Source: Planctomycetaceae bacterium (GTDB lineage: Bacteria > Planctomycetota > Planctomycetia > Pirellulales > Pirellulaceae). From it: a DNA stretch of 42,439 bases. This document shows, piece by piece, positions 34,612 through 42,107 of the stretch (position 1 is the first letter of the stretch; every line of letters starts with the position of its first letter). The notes under the pieces were generated by a model. The model saw only the letters and a list, made by a program, of their open reading frames with translations. It was not told where the DNA came from and did no database searches. A program made the translations under genes and the position numbers. The stretch is taken from the NCBI GenBank assembly GCA_012959465.1, contig DUDC01000032.1, forward strand, positions 1 through 42,439, written 5' to 3'.

Positions 34612-34684
34612 GACGGTCGCCGTCTCTTCGTGTGAGAAAACAATGTGTGCTCACACAAAGACACCACGTGTCGATGTCGGCTGT

Positions 34685-36343
34685 TCAGCCGTGTCGATAG
34701 GAAGCCAATGCGAGCGGCGCGGCGGCGGTAGCGGCTAACGGAACAAGAAGCAGGGAGCCGCCGAGCACGATCGCTGCCAGCGGAAATTTGTCTGCGGACT
34801 CGACGTTGAGCGAAAGTGAGATCATCAGTACGACGTAGACAATCCACAGGCAGAATGCGCTTCCAAAGAGCCACTTGCCGAGTAGTCCAGCGGCGGAGGC
34901 TCTCCTGAGCGTGATGAGGCAGCCGGCAACAATCACTACGGCCAGCGTATATCCGCACGCCGTCCACAGATGGCGGAGCATCCAATCGTGGTTAGCATCC
35001 CAAATGGCAAGAATACCATGGGCGTAGAGGATGATCGCCACAGTCGAGAATGACTTGCCGTGCCGTGGGGCCCATAGTCCGAACGCCAACAGGATGGTGC
35101 TGCTGCTGATGTAAAGCAATGGAGTGCTCAACAGAGCAGCAACCCACCAGTAGACCGGTACGCCACCCACCAAGCGGGAGGCAGCTTCGCCGATTCGTCC
35201 CCAAAGGTGCCAGTTGTCAGCCAGAATCGAATGCAATCCGGCAGCAATCGCCATCGACGACCATCCGACCAGAGAACAGGCGGCGATCACGAGCAGCTTG
35301 CTGGCGATCAATCGATCACTCGACATCGCTCGAGTCGCGTCAAATGAAGAGTACGAAATCGCGCCGTGTCTCCGACGAATCCCGAGTGCACGGTCGGCGG
35401 CGATGAGCTGACAAACGAATGGGCACACGACTAGGGCGACCAACCAGACAACCGGTGCGGCGTCCCAGCCAGGATCGAGTCGCGACACAATGCTGACGAA
35501 TGTCAGTACCAATGAAGCGACAACCAGTCCGCCTAGAAAGACCGCCAGGCCACAATTCCGCATCTCGTACCAACATTGCGCCGTGAAACGGTTGCGAAAC
35601 GGAGGCAGCCGCTTCGGCGTTGCCGCAAAAATCAGCCGGCGGCGAGTCCCGATACGTTGCCGTTCACCGTGCCTCTGCCGATCAACAGCTCGGACGGTCA
35701 CAACAAATGCGAGTAGTGGTGTTGCCAGAATCACCGCGTAATGTCGCCAGCCCATGTTGAAATATTCTGGATCTCCCATCGCGTACAGTATCGGCGTCGA
35801 AGTGTTGTGCTGCGAATGAAACAACAGGGAGCAACCGATCATCAATATCCCCACTGTCAACAGACTCATCGCCTTTCCGGCATGCGTCGTCGGCGTCCAA
35901 GTCGCGGCCACGAAACAAGTGACCACACTGGCAACAATCGTCGCTTGGGCGACTAACGGCATGGACGTGCCCGAGAACCACCCCAACAAAGACGCGGACA
36001 GCAAGTAACAGAAGACGGAAGTCACGATCGTGTACAACATGGGCACGGCCACTAGGGTTGTCGTCGTGACAGGGCGAGTGAATCCCAAGCGAAAGCTAAA
36101 TCCCAGCACGGTGCGGTCGATCTCCACTATCCAGAGTGGTGAAGCGATACTCATCGCCACCAGAATGACGATCGATATTCCGACGAATACCTGGGTTTGT
36201 GGGTCGTCGACCGCCACGGATGTGAACGACAGGTAGCACTGAACGAGTACCACGATCGCCAACATCCAGGTCGAGCGGATGAGCAGCGAGACTCGACTTG
36301 TCCGCCAAAGTTCCCAAATCATCGCTTGAATTGGAGTTCCCAT
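34685..36343 (-). CDS. ABC transporter membrane protein of a YtrA-type operon
   Basis: The 552-residue polytopic protein has about twelve hydrophobic segments, including SLLIRSTWMLAIVVLVQCYL, TLVAVPMLYTIVTSVFCYLL, WWVAALLSTPLLYISSSTIL and IVLGGSLLLVPLAATAAAPL. It is the presumed permease for the ATPase encoded just upstream (3 bases between stop and start). The N-terminal MIWELWRTSR is typical of planctomycete ABC-2-like permeases of this context, so ATG 36322 is an alternative start; GGAG precedes 36343. YtrA-type systems generally respond to envelope stress or antibiotics. The substrate is unknown. Confidence 0.8.
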   Translation of the reverse strand: MGTPIQAMIWELWRTSRVSLLIRSTWMLAIVVLVQCYLSFTSVAVDDPQTQVFVGISIVILVAMSIASPLWIVEIDRTVLGFSFRLGFTRPVTTTTLVAVPMLYTIVTSVFCYLLSASLLGWFSGTSMPLVAQATIVASVVTCFVAATWTPTTHAGKAMSLLTVGILMIGCSLLFHSQHNTSTPILYAMGDPEYFNMGWRHYAVILATPLLAFVVTVRAVDRQRHGERQRIGTRRRLIFAATPKRLPPFRNRFTAQCWYEMRNCGLAVFLGGLVVASLVLTFVSIVSRLDPGWDAAPVVWLVALVVCPFVCQLIAADRALGIRRRHGAISYSSFDATRAMSSDRLIASKLLVIAACSLVGWSSMAIAAGLHSILADNWHLWGRIGEAASRLVGGVPVYWWVAALLSTPLLYISSSTILLAFGLWAPRHGKSFSTVAIILYAHGILAIWDANHDWMLRHLWTACGYTLAVVIVAGCLITLRRASAAGLLGKWLFGSAFCLWIVYVVLMISLSLNVESADKFPLAAIVLGGSLLLVPLAATAAAPLALASYRHG

Positions 36344-36346
36344 CAG

Positions 36347-37255
36347 TTAACACTCCTCAGAAACAGATAGTTGGTTGCGACCAACTCGAGCGACGAATAT
36401 CTCTTGCAGTGAGGCGTTACGTGAATGCGTCACCTCGCCGCCGATTGAGTGCAACGACTCCAGGACCTGCTCCTTGGCACCGTTGCAGACGATTTTCCAA
36501 CTGTCGCCTCGTCGCTCGGCGGCGAGCAGTCCGTCGATCGAAGGAAGTCTGTCTCGATCCGGGGTAAACCGAACACTCAACGATGGATGCCACTCCTTGA
36601 CTTCGTCCAGGCTGCCCTGCAGGACCAGAGACCCCTGGTCGATCATGAACACGTAGTCCGACATTTGCTCAACTTCGTCCAGCAAATGCGACGAGAAGAT
36701 GACCGTGCGGCCATCGTCCGCCACCATGCGGATGATCGCGTTCAAGATGTCCCGACGCACGACCGCATCCAGGCCCGTGGAGGGTTCGTCCAACAGGAGT
36801 AGGTCCGGGCGGTGCGCCACGGCCGCGATAAGTCCCACTTGCGCTCGCATTCCCTTGGACAACTGCTTGACCTTCTTTGTTTCGTCAAGCTGGAAGGTAT
36901 CGAGCAATTCGCGTGCGTAAGAGGAATCCCACGTCGGGTGGTAGGCACTTGTGTAACGCATCAACTCATCAACTCGCATCCACTCGGGCAGCTCTCGGTC
37001 TTCTGACAGGTATCCAATTCGCTGCAGCACATCAACCGGCCGTTTCACCGGATCCATACCAAAGACTCGTACTGACCCTTGCTCTGCCTTTAGCAGTCCC
37101 AAAAAATGCTTGATGAGGGTGGTCTTGCCTGCGCCATTGGCCCCGACGAGTCCATAGACAAGTCCAGGTTGTAAGTCCAGATTTACGTGGTCAAGTGCCA
37201 GGGTCTTGCCAAACTGCCTCGACAATTCGCATACGTTCACGATGTTTTCAGACAT
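36347..37255 (-). CDS. ABC transporter ATP-binding protein (YtrB-like)
   Basis: From ATG 37253-37255, which lies inside the last codons of the GntR gene, the ATPase has 302 residues. It has Walker A (VGANGAGKTTLIKHF), a Q-loop region (GYLSEDRELPEW), the signature KQLSKGMRAQVGLIAAVAH, Walker B with catalytic Glu (LLLLDEPSTGLDAV) and the switch His (VIFSSHLLDEVEQM). The C-terminal 80 residues form the extra domain of this exporter subgroup. It is cytoplasmic and energises the downstream permease. Overlap with GntR by 8 bases and a 3-base gap to the permease define a three-gene operon autoregulated by GntR. Confidence 0.92.
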   Translation of the reverse strand: MSENIVNVCELSRQFGKTLALDHVNLDLQPGLVYGLVGANGAGKTTLIKHFLGLLKAEQGSVRVFGMDPVKRPVDVLQRIGYLSEDRELPEWMRVDELMRYTSAYHPTWDSSYARELLDTFQLDETKKVKQLSKGMRAQVGLIAAVAHRPDLLLLDEPSTGLDAVVRRDILNAIIRMVADDGRTVIFSSHLLDEVEQMSDYVFMIDQGSLVLQGSLDEVKEWHPSLSVRFTPDRDRLPSIDGLLAAERRGDSWKIVCNGAKEQVLESLHSIGGEVTHSRNASLQEIFVARVGRNQLSVSEEC

Positions 37256-37652
37256 TGTTACTCTCCCTTGATACCGCCTTGAACGCAGCCTGTCGTTTGT
37301 GGAGCAAATCGATGATCTCTTCAAACGTAAAATTCAATTGACTTGCCTCGGCAAGCAACGCATCCGCACGCTGAGTCAATATTCTTTTCTGTTCCTTCCG
37401 CGCTAACGGTAACTGGATGTCGGCCACGTATGTTCCGGCGCCTCGGCGTTTAAACACGAGTCCTTCCGCCTCCAACTCTCCGTAAGCCTTCACGACCGTG
37501 TTGGGCGTCACCAACAACTGTTCGGCAAGCGTCCTAATCGGCGGCAACTCGGCGCCCGCATCGAGCCGCCCGGAAGCGATGTGGTACTTCACCTGATTCA
37601 CAATCTGCCGGTAGATTGGGACGCCGTCCTGGAGCGAGATCTCGATATGCAC
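37248..37652 (-). CDS. GntR-family transcriptional regulator, YtrA subfamily
   Basis: The 134-residue DNA-binding protein starts at GTG 37650-37652 with GAGGAG 8-13 bases upstream. The winged-helix domain (VPIYRQIVNQVKYHIASGRL, LPPIRTLAEQLLVTPNTVVK, AYGELEAEGLVFKRRGAGTY) is standard GntR. The short helical tail (about 55 residues, RILTQRADALLAEASQLNF, IIDLLHKRQAAF) places it in the YtrA subfamily, which regulates adjacent ABC transporter operons. It probably represses its own operon by binding the palindrome at 37672-37697. Confidence 0.93.
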   Translation of the reverse strand: MHIEISLQDGVPIYRQIVNQVKYHIASGRLDAGAELPPIRTLAEQLLVTPNTVVKAYGELEAEGLVFKRRGAGTYVADIQLPLARKEQKRILTQRADALLAEASQLNFTFEEIIDLLHKRQAAFKAVSRESNNV

Positions 37653-37671
37653 GGCAACTCCTCAAAAGTAC

Positions 37672-37697
37672 AATTGTATCCGTAATGTGATACAATT
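37672..37697 (-). promoter_or_regulatory. Probable GntR operator
   Basis: AATTGTATC (37672-37680) and GATACAATT (37689-37697) are a perfect 9-bp inverted repeat with an 8-base spacer. They begin 20 bases upstream of the GntR start codon. On the minus strand a TTGACA at 37708-37713 lies just beyond it and could be the -35 box, placing the operator over the core promoter. TATCAC, 15 bases on, is a weak -10. This is the usual set-up for autorepression by a YtrA-type regulator. Confidence 0.8.
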
Positions 37698-37737
37698 AAC
37701 CGGTGATTGTCAAGTTGCGATCGGTGGGTGGGTGCAA

Positions 37738-37819
37738 CTGAGCCGAACTCGCTAGCCTCGGGTCTTGTCGTTAGATCGCGTGATTTTGCCAGAACCCAAG
37801 GCTAGCGCCTTCGGCTCAG
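37738..37819. repeat. Palindromic interspersed repeat, copy 2 (82 bp)
   Basis: This has the same arms as at 32436-32516: CTGAGCCGAACTCGCTAGCC plus TCGGGTCTT on the left, AACCCAAGGCTAGCGCCTTC plus GGCTCAG on the right, with one extra G-to-A change. The loop keeps a GTGATTTTG word. It lies between the GntR operon's promoter and the 3' end of the sugar-isomerase gene. Confidence 0.9.
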
Positions 37820-37830
37820 TTGCGGGCGAT

Positions 37831-38742
37831 TTACCAGATGTCGGCGGCGGCAACCGATCGGGCCGCACTGACCTCGTCTTTCAGAGGCCTGCATTCCAAG
37901 CCGACGAAATCCCGATAGCCGAGTTGAATGGCTTCCTTCAGCACACGGTTGTAATGAATTTCGCCAGTACCGGGTTCGTTTCGTCCGGGGTGGTCGGCAA
38001 GTTGCAAGTACCCAACCTGATCGAAACCGTCGCGAAGCCTTCCACACAAGTCGCCTTCGCTGATCTGCATGTGGTAGAGATCCCAGTTGATCTTCACCAT
38101 CGGGGAGTTCACCTCACGGCAAATCTGGACCGCATCCACACTGCCGTACAAACAGTGTCCTGGATGGTCCACTCGTCCGTTCATCGGCTCGAGGATCAGC
38201 ATTACCTTGGCTTTCTCGGCGATGGGTGCCACTCGCCGCAGCGCCTTGGTCACCTGCTCGAGCATCAGATCCTGCGTCAACCCTCTCTGATTGTTACCGG
38301 CAACAACCGTCATTTTGCGACAATCGAGTTGATGGGCGACTTCACATGCCTCGGTAATTGTGGCGACGAATCGATCTTCATTACTGGGATTGTTCATTCC
38401 AGGAGAAAATCCCCACGCCGTAAACTGTGAAATCTCGATCCCCAATTGTTTAGTGAGGGTAGCAATCGCCTTAAGGTCTTTGCCTTTGTACGGCCAGAAT
38501 TCGATCGCTGGAAACCCAAGCTCAGCGGACTTACGAATTCGATCGAGAAACGGAAGCTTCGTCCACCACATTTCAACATTGACAGCGAATCGGGTATGGG
38601 GTGTCTTTCCAATGCTAGCCAGGTCACTCTTCGTATCTGCCATGCAATCCTCCGCAGAACGAGTCAAGGCAGTACCCACTCCCAGAAGACCGGCACCTGT
38701 AATGGAACGTTGAATGAAACTGCGGCGGTTGGCATCAGACAT
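37831..38742 (-). CDS. Hydroxypyruvate-isomerase-like sugar isomerase/epimerase, Tat-exported
   Basis: The 303-residue protein has a twin-arginine-type N-terminus (DANRRSFIQRSITGAGLLGV) and a TIM-barrel AP-endonuclease-2 fold. Expected metal-site segments are present: FPAIEFWPYKGKDLKAI (Glu), LILEPMNGRVDHPGHCLYGS (Glu), MVKINWDLYHMQISEGDL (Asp/His), YLQLADHPGRNEPGTGEIHY (His) and FVGLECRPLKDE (Glu). This set matches hydroxypyruvate isomerase (Hyi) relatives and distinguishes it from the wider sugar-phosphate isomerase group. Natural substrates of secreted planctomycete members are not known. It is a single gene with the palindromic repeat 12 bases past its stop. Confidence 0.88.
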   Translation of the reverse strand: MSDANRRSFIQRSITGAGLLGVGTALTRSAEDCMADTKSDLASIGKTPHTRFAVNVEMWWTKLPFLDRIRKSAELGFPAIEFWPYKGKDLKAIATLTKQLGIEISQFTAWGFSPGMNNPSNEDRFVATITEACEVAHQLDCRKMTVVAGNNQRGLTQDLMLEQVTKALRRVAPIAEKAKVMLILEPMNGRVDHPGHCLYGSVDAVQICREVNSPMVKINWDLYHMQISEGDLCGRLRDGFDQVGYLQLADHPGRNEPGTGEIHYNRVLKEAIQLGYRDFVGLECRPLKDEVSAARSVAAADIW

Positions 38743-39020
38743 GATGAAGGACTTTCAAAGATTCATGTTGGCGGCAAAATCGTCCCAGATTATAGCATGG
38801 CAAGACGACACGTGAATCTTCCAATGCATGGAACGACCGATCGACGCAGCTGTTTTGGGCCACCCATCGACACGACCACTTGGACGCTCGACGATCTGGA
38901 GTCTAATCGCGACGCTGTGCGCGACCTCTACGCCCAATGGCAAGAGGAGTTGCACACGTCCAAGTCGATTGGAATGTGATCAACTTCACCGAGTTGTTCG
39001 CCATTCCGACAATTCAGCGT

Positions 39021-40493
39021 CTAGTTGGCCGCCGATGACAGAGATTCATCCAGCGCTCGCACTTGTTCTCCAGAAAGCGCTTGGTCCCAGATGCAAACTT
39101 CATCGATAACACCGTCCATGAACTCGTCCGACGACGAATTGCCGATTCGCATTTGTTGGCCCGGTTTCATGAGCCGCGGTGTACCTACAAACGGAATTGT
39201 CTTCTTCAGATCCGCGTCGAGATAAAGGCGGCATCTCTGCGCCTCGTTATCAATGACATAGACGATGTGGTACCAGCGGTCGAGGTCGAGGACGCCACCC
39301 TGCCCGTTTGCACCTTTGTCGTCGGCGTAGAAGTTGACCTTCGTCTCAATCCACTTCGTACCGTCGCCAATATCTCCATGCACCTTGGCGCTATTCACTT
39401 TCATGTCAAAGGTAGATTCTCCACCAAATCGTGTGCCGAGTATTCCGGAAAACGTCGGCGGACGTGTCAACTTGATCCAGGCGGCGACAGTGAACGTCGA
39501 AAGTTCAAAGTCCTTTGAGTACTCGATGACGACATGATCACCCTCTTTGCGGTCAAAAAGACGAGCGGCGATTTTCTTTCCTGTCACTGTTTTGGTGCCA
39601 ACGATCTTTCCGTGGTGGCCGCCGACCGAGTCGGCCGCAATCTGGCCCTCGGCTTCATCGAACCTCCAGCGGGCGATCGGCATCGGCGCACGGTGTGGTC
39701 TCGTGGAGCCGTGGTCAATCACGAACTCGACCAGTGCGTCGCAATGGAAAAAACCGTTCCACATATTGTGTCCCTGACCATGCGCGATGATCAGTTCCAT
39801 GCTGCCACCTAGGCTTCGATAACGTTTGGCGACCTCGCCAGAATTGGACTTCAACGGCACGACTTTATCGACGTCGCCGTGGATATGCAGGATCGGGATC
39901 TTAGCCTTTCCCAGCGACATTAACCGGGCAACTGGGTTGTGTAATTCAAGCGAATCTGCAAGTTCGGACTCAGTCATCTTGTAGGCGCCACATGCCCTGC
40001 TGAGTCCAGGGTAACTACGCAAGTCACAGACCGGATAGATGCCGGCGATACACGCCACCTTTTCCGTATTCTCCGCTGCCCAGTTGTAGAGCATCAATCC
40101 ACCACGACTTCGCGCCAATAGACAGGCGCGGGGGCCGAATCGCGGTTTGGATTGGGTGACGTAGTTATAGAGCGCAGTGTAGGTCGCCCGTCCGGTAGGA
40201 CTGCCGTAGGACTCGCCCACGTCGACGCCGGCAATTGCGATCCCGGCATCAAGAAAGCGGTCGATCATCCAACCCTCATGTGCCTCGTTCGGCAGACTTC
40301 GATTGAACGTGGGCGCGTACATGATCCAAGGCAACGGCGATCGCCGTTCCTCTACGGCAGGTAGGATCATGAAAGCCGGGCGACCAGCGACTTCAAACCG
40401 TTGCCAGTCAAATCTCTCCGCCAGAGCTTTCGTTGGGCATGCGATCGACCCCAGAATTCCGAGGAAAACCAGTACAGATTTTATTATTCGCAT
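39021..40493 (-). CDS. Secreted alpha/beta-hydrolase fused to a LamG/concanavalin-like domain
   Basis: The 490-residue protein has a Sec signal (KSVLVFLGILGSIACPTKAL, then AERF). Residues about 25-265 are a prolyl-oligopeptidase-like alpha/beta-hydrolase. The nucleophile elbow reads LLARSRGGLMLY (Ser in RSRGG, with the usual first Gly replaced by Ala). The acid is in ILHIHGDVDKVVPL and the His in IIAHGQGHNMWNGF. Residues about 280-480 form a LamG-like jelly roll (IARWRFDEAEGQIAADSVGG, FTVAAWIKLTRPPTFSGIL, MDGVIDEVCIWDQALSGEQV). Such domains often bind carbohydrate, so the protein is probably a secreted esterase targeted to a polysaccharide. Lone gene; the intergenic region to the next gene is about 400 bases. 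Confidence 0.85.
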   Translation of the reverse strand: MRIIKSVLVFLGILGSIACPTKALAERFDWQRFEVAGRPAFMILPAVEERRSPLPWIMYAPTFNRSLPNEAHEGWMIDRFLDAGIAIAGVDVGESYGSPTGRATYTALYNYVTQSKPRFGPRACLLARSRGGLMLYNWAAENTEKVACIAGIYPVCDLRSYPGLSRACGAYKMTESELADSLELHNPVARLMSLGKAKIPILHIHGDVDKVVPLKSNSGEVAKRYRSLGGSMELIIAHGQGHNMWNGFFHCDALVEFVIDHGSTRPHRAPMPIARWRFDEAEGQIAADSVGGHHGKIVGTKTVTGKKIAARLFDRKEGDHVVIEYSKDFELSTFTVAAWIKLTRPPTFSGILGTRFGGESTFDMKVNSAKVHGDIGDGTKWIETKVNFYADDKGANGQGGVLDLDRWYHIVYVIDNEAQRCRLYLDADLKKTIPFVGTPRLMKPGQQMRIGNSSSDEFMDGVIDEVCIWDQALSGEQVRALDESLSSAAN

Positions 40494-40890
40494 TGATGGG
40501 ACCGAGTGTCGAAAAAGAGAGTTGTTTTTTAGGGTTCGGTCCTAATTATCAACAGACAGCGAGGATGATTCAAACGATTGCTACGCATGCGGCCCGCTTT
40601 TCGGAACACCGACGGGGCAAAAACGGCTCTGACAATGTTCTTGCGGTAGAGCTGGCAGATGGGAAATTCTGCCGTAGCCAGTGTCGCGAGCGATGCGAAA
40701 ACCCTCAGATACCCAAATTGAGATGAAGCCCTCGACCTTGTCTGAACTAATTCGCGTTGCTGGAGAAACTCTGTAGAAATCGCCCCATTTGCGCGTTTTC
40801 ATTCGTAGGGGACGACCCATGGGGAAAATATCTGTACCCTTGATGGTGGTCCAATACGGCAAGAACCGAAATACGATGAGGAAACCTCGC
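40494..40890. other. Intergenic region upstream of the TGA-containing gene
   Basis: The 397 bases separate two divergent genes and must hold both promoters. A minus-strand frame (40581-40937) is open but has no recognisable domain and overlaps the start of the next gene, so I do not accept it. Near the right end, GAGGAAA (40879-40885) is the ribosome-binding site used to choose the start at 40891. Confidence 0.4.
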
Positions 40891-41973
40891 ATGAATCTAA
40901 CCAGGGCCTTTTGGTCGGCTGTCTTTTTCGTACTCATGACATTGTCGACGTCCCAGCTAACAGCACAGAGTCGTCTGGCTCAAGTTGGATCGTCCGACCT
41001 GGATGTCGGCGAAGCGGGGATCGCCTGGTATACGACTTGGGAAACGGCCCAGGCCGAGGGAATACGTAGTGGGCGTCCGATCATATTCGTGGCAGCAGCG
41101 ACACAATGCGGCGGTGTGTCAGGGGTCTTCTGACCAGGCTACAGTCATACGCAGAACGGTCTGTTCGCGTCCGAAAAGTTCATTGAAGTGTCACGCAAAT
41201 TCGTCTGTGTTCGAATCGACTCATACGAAAGCGAACAGCACCAAGAGTGGGTACGAGGTTTCTTGAACGGTGCATTCGCCAACTCTGCTTTTTGCATTCT
41301 GTCGCCTGACGGGCAGGAGAAGTTGACCCGAGGCGGGCGTGGTCCGCAAATGAGTATGGGTAGAGGTAATGAAATCGCCGTAGCGGAGCGTATCGCGAGA
41401 CAATATAAATCGACCGCCGATCTGCGCAAGGCCGTGATCGAGGACTTTCACAGTTTTCGTCAGGCATTAAACGTCGCTTCGGCCGACCAACGGGTGCTGG
41501 TCCTGGTCAGCGGGCCGGTGGCCAAACTCGACACCGCGCGGCTGTCGCTGCGAACGGTTGCCACCGACCCTCGAATTATCGGCCGCTTTCACTTCGATTT
41601 CGATTCCGACAATGCCTGGGTCAAGAGTATCGCTGGGAGTGACGGCAGTGTAGGAATTGTCGCAATTCGGCCAGGCGAATTCGGCTTGAAGGGAGAGGTT
41701 CTTGCCCAACTACCGCTTGACTCTGGCAACGATGAGATTCTCGACACACTGATCGCGGCGAATACCACATTCGCCAAGACGACGGCCAAAAAAATGTACG
41801 CGACCCACGTGGCCAAAGGCAAAAAACTGGGAATCTACTTCGAAAGCGCCGTGCCGTATGGCGAAGATCGCGATGGCGATGGTGAGATTGATAGATCACC
41901 TCGTCGAAGCCGAAGTAGCGGAAGTCGCTCGTCGGACAGGAGGCCACCCGGCCGTCGACCTGACAGGGAATAG
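40891..41973 (+). CDS. Candidate selenoprotein: secreted thioredoxin-like protein with in-frame TGA (Sec81)
   Basis: One frame runs from ATG 40891 to TAG 41971-41973, interrupted only by TGA at 41131-41133. Read through, it gives 360 residues. There is a signal peptide (FWSAVFFVLMTLSTSQLTAQ), then a thioredoxin-like N-half (IAWYTTWETAQAEGIRSGRP, IIFVAAATQC, then GGVSGVF-Sec-PGYSHTQN). ASEKFIEVSRKFVCVRIDSY and AFCILSPDGQEKL follow, then a second half ending with an EF-hand-like DRDGDGEID and a basic, disordered tail. Sequence flows without break across the TGA, and the frame on both sides has neighbour-like codon use. A SECIS-like hairpin follows the TGA. Without Sec insertion the product would be only 80 residues or would need restart at GTG 41188. 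A nonsense-mutated pseudogene is the alternative. Confidence 0.65.
41131..41170 (+). promoter_or_regulatory. Candidate bacterial SECIS hairpin directly after the in-frame TGA
   Basis: Beginning 15 bases after the TGA, ACGC (41149-41152) pairs with GCGT (41167-41170), A41153 is bulged, and GAAC (41154-41157) pairs with GTTC (41163-41166). They close the five-base loop GGTCT (41158-41162). The loop GGUCU is the same as in the E. coli fdhF SECIS, and its position (loop 25-29 bases after UGA) lies in the range accepted for bacterial SECIS elements. SelB would bind the apical GU. The bulge here is A rather than the U typical of fdhF. Confidence 0.6.
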
Positions 41974-42107
41974 ACGAGAAGGCCTCAGCTCGCCATCCTC
42001 AATTTTGGCTCCAGTTCTTGCACCTTGTCTGGACTCAAAATTGATGACATGGAAACAACTTTCTGGTACACACGAGGAGTTTGAGCTCGTTGTGAGGAAC
42101 TAGACAG

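Noticed and set aside
38872..38979. Plus-strand stretch encoding WTLDDLESNRDAVRDLYAQW, vaguely like a sulfatase C-terminus
   Set aside because: Too short and too weak to call a gene relic.
40581..40937. 118-codon minus-strand open frame upstream of the TGA-containing gene
   Set aside because: No domain, signal peptide or ribosome-binding site, and it overlaps the start of a better-supported gene.
41188..41973. Separate downstream gene starting at GTG 41188 instead of a readthrough product
   Set aside because: The start lies in the middle of a smooth thioredoxin-like segment, in the same frame as the upstream signal-peptide part, and has no ribosome-binding site. Readthrough or nonsense mutation explains it better.
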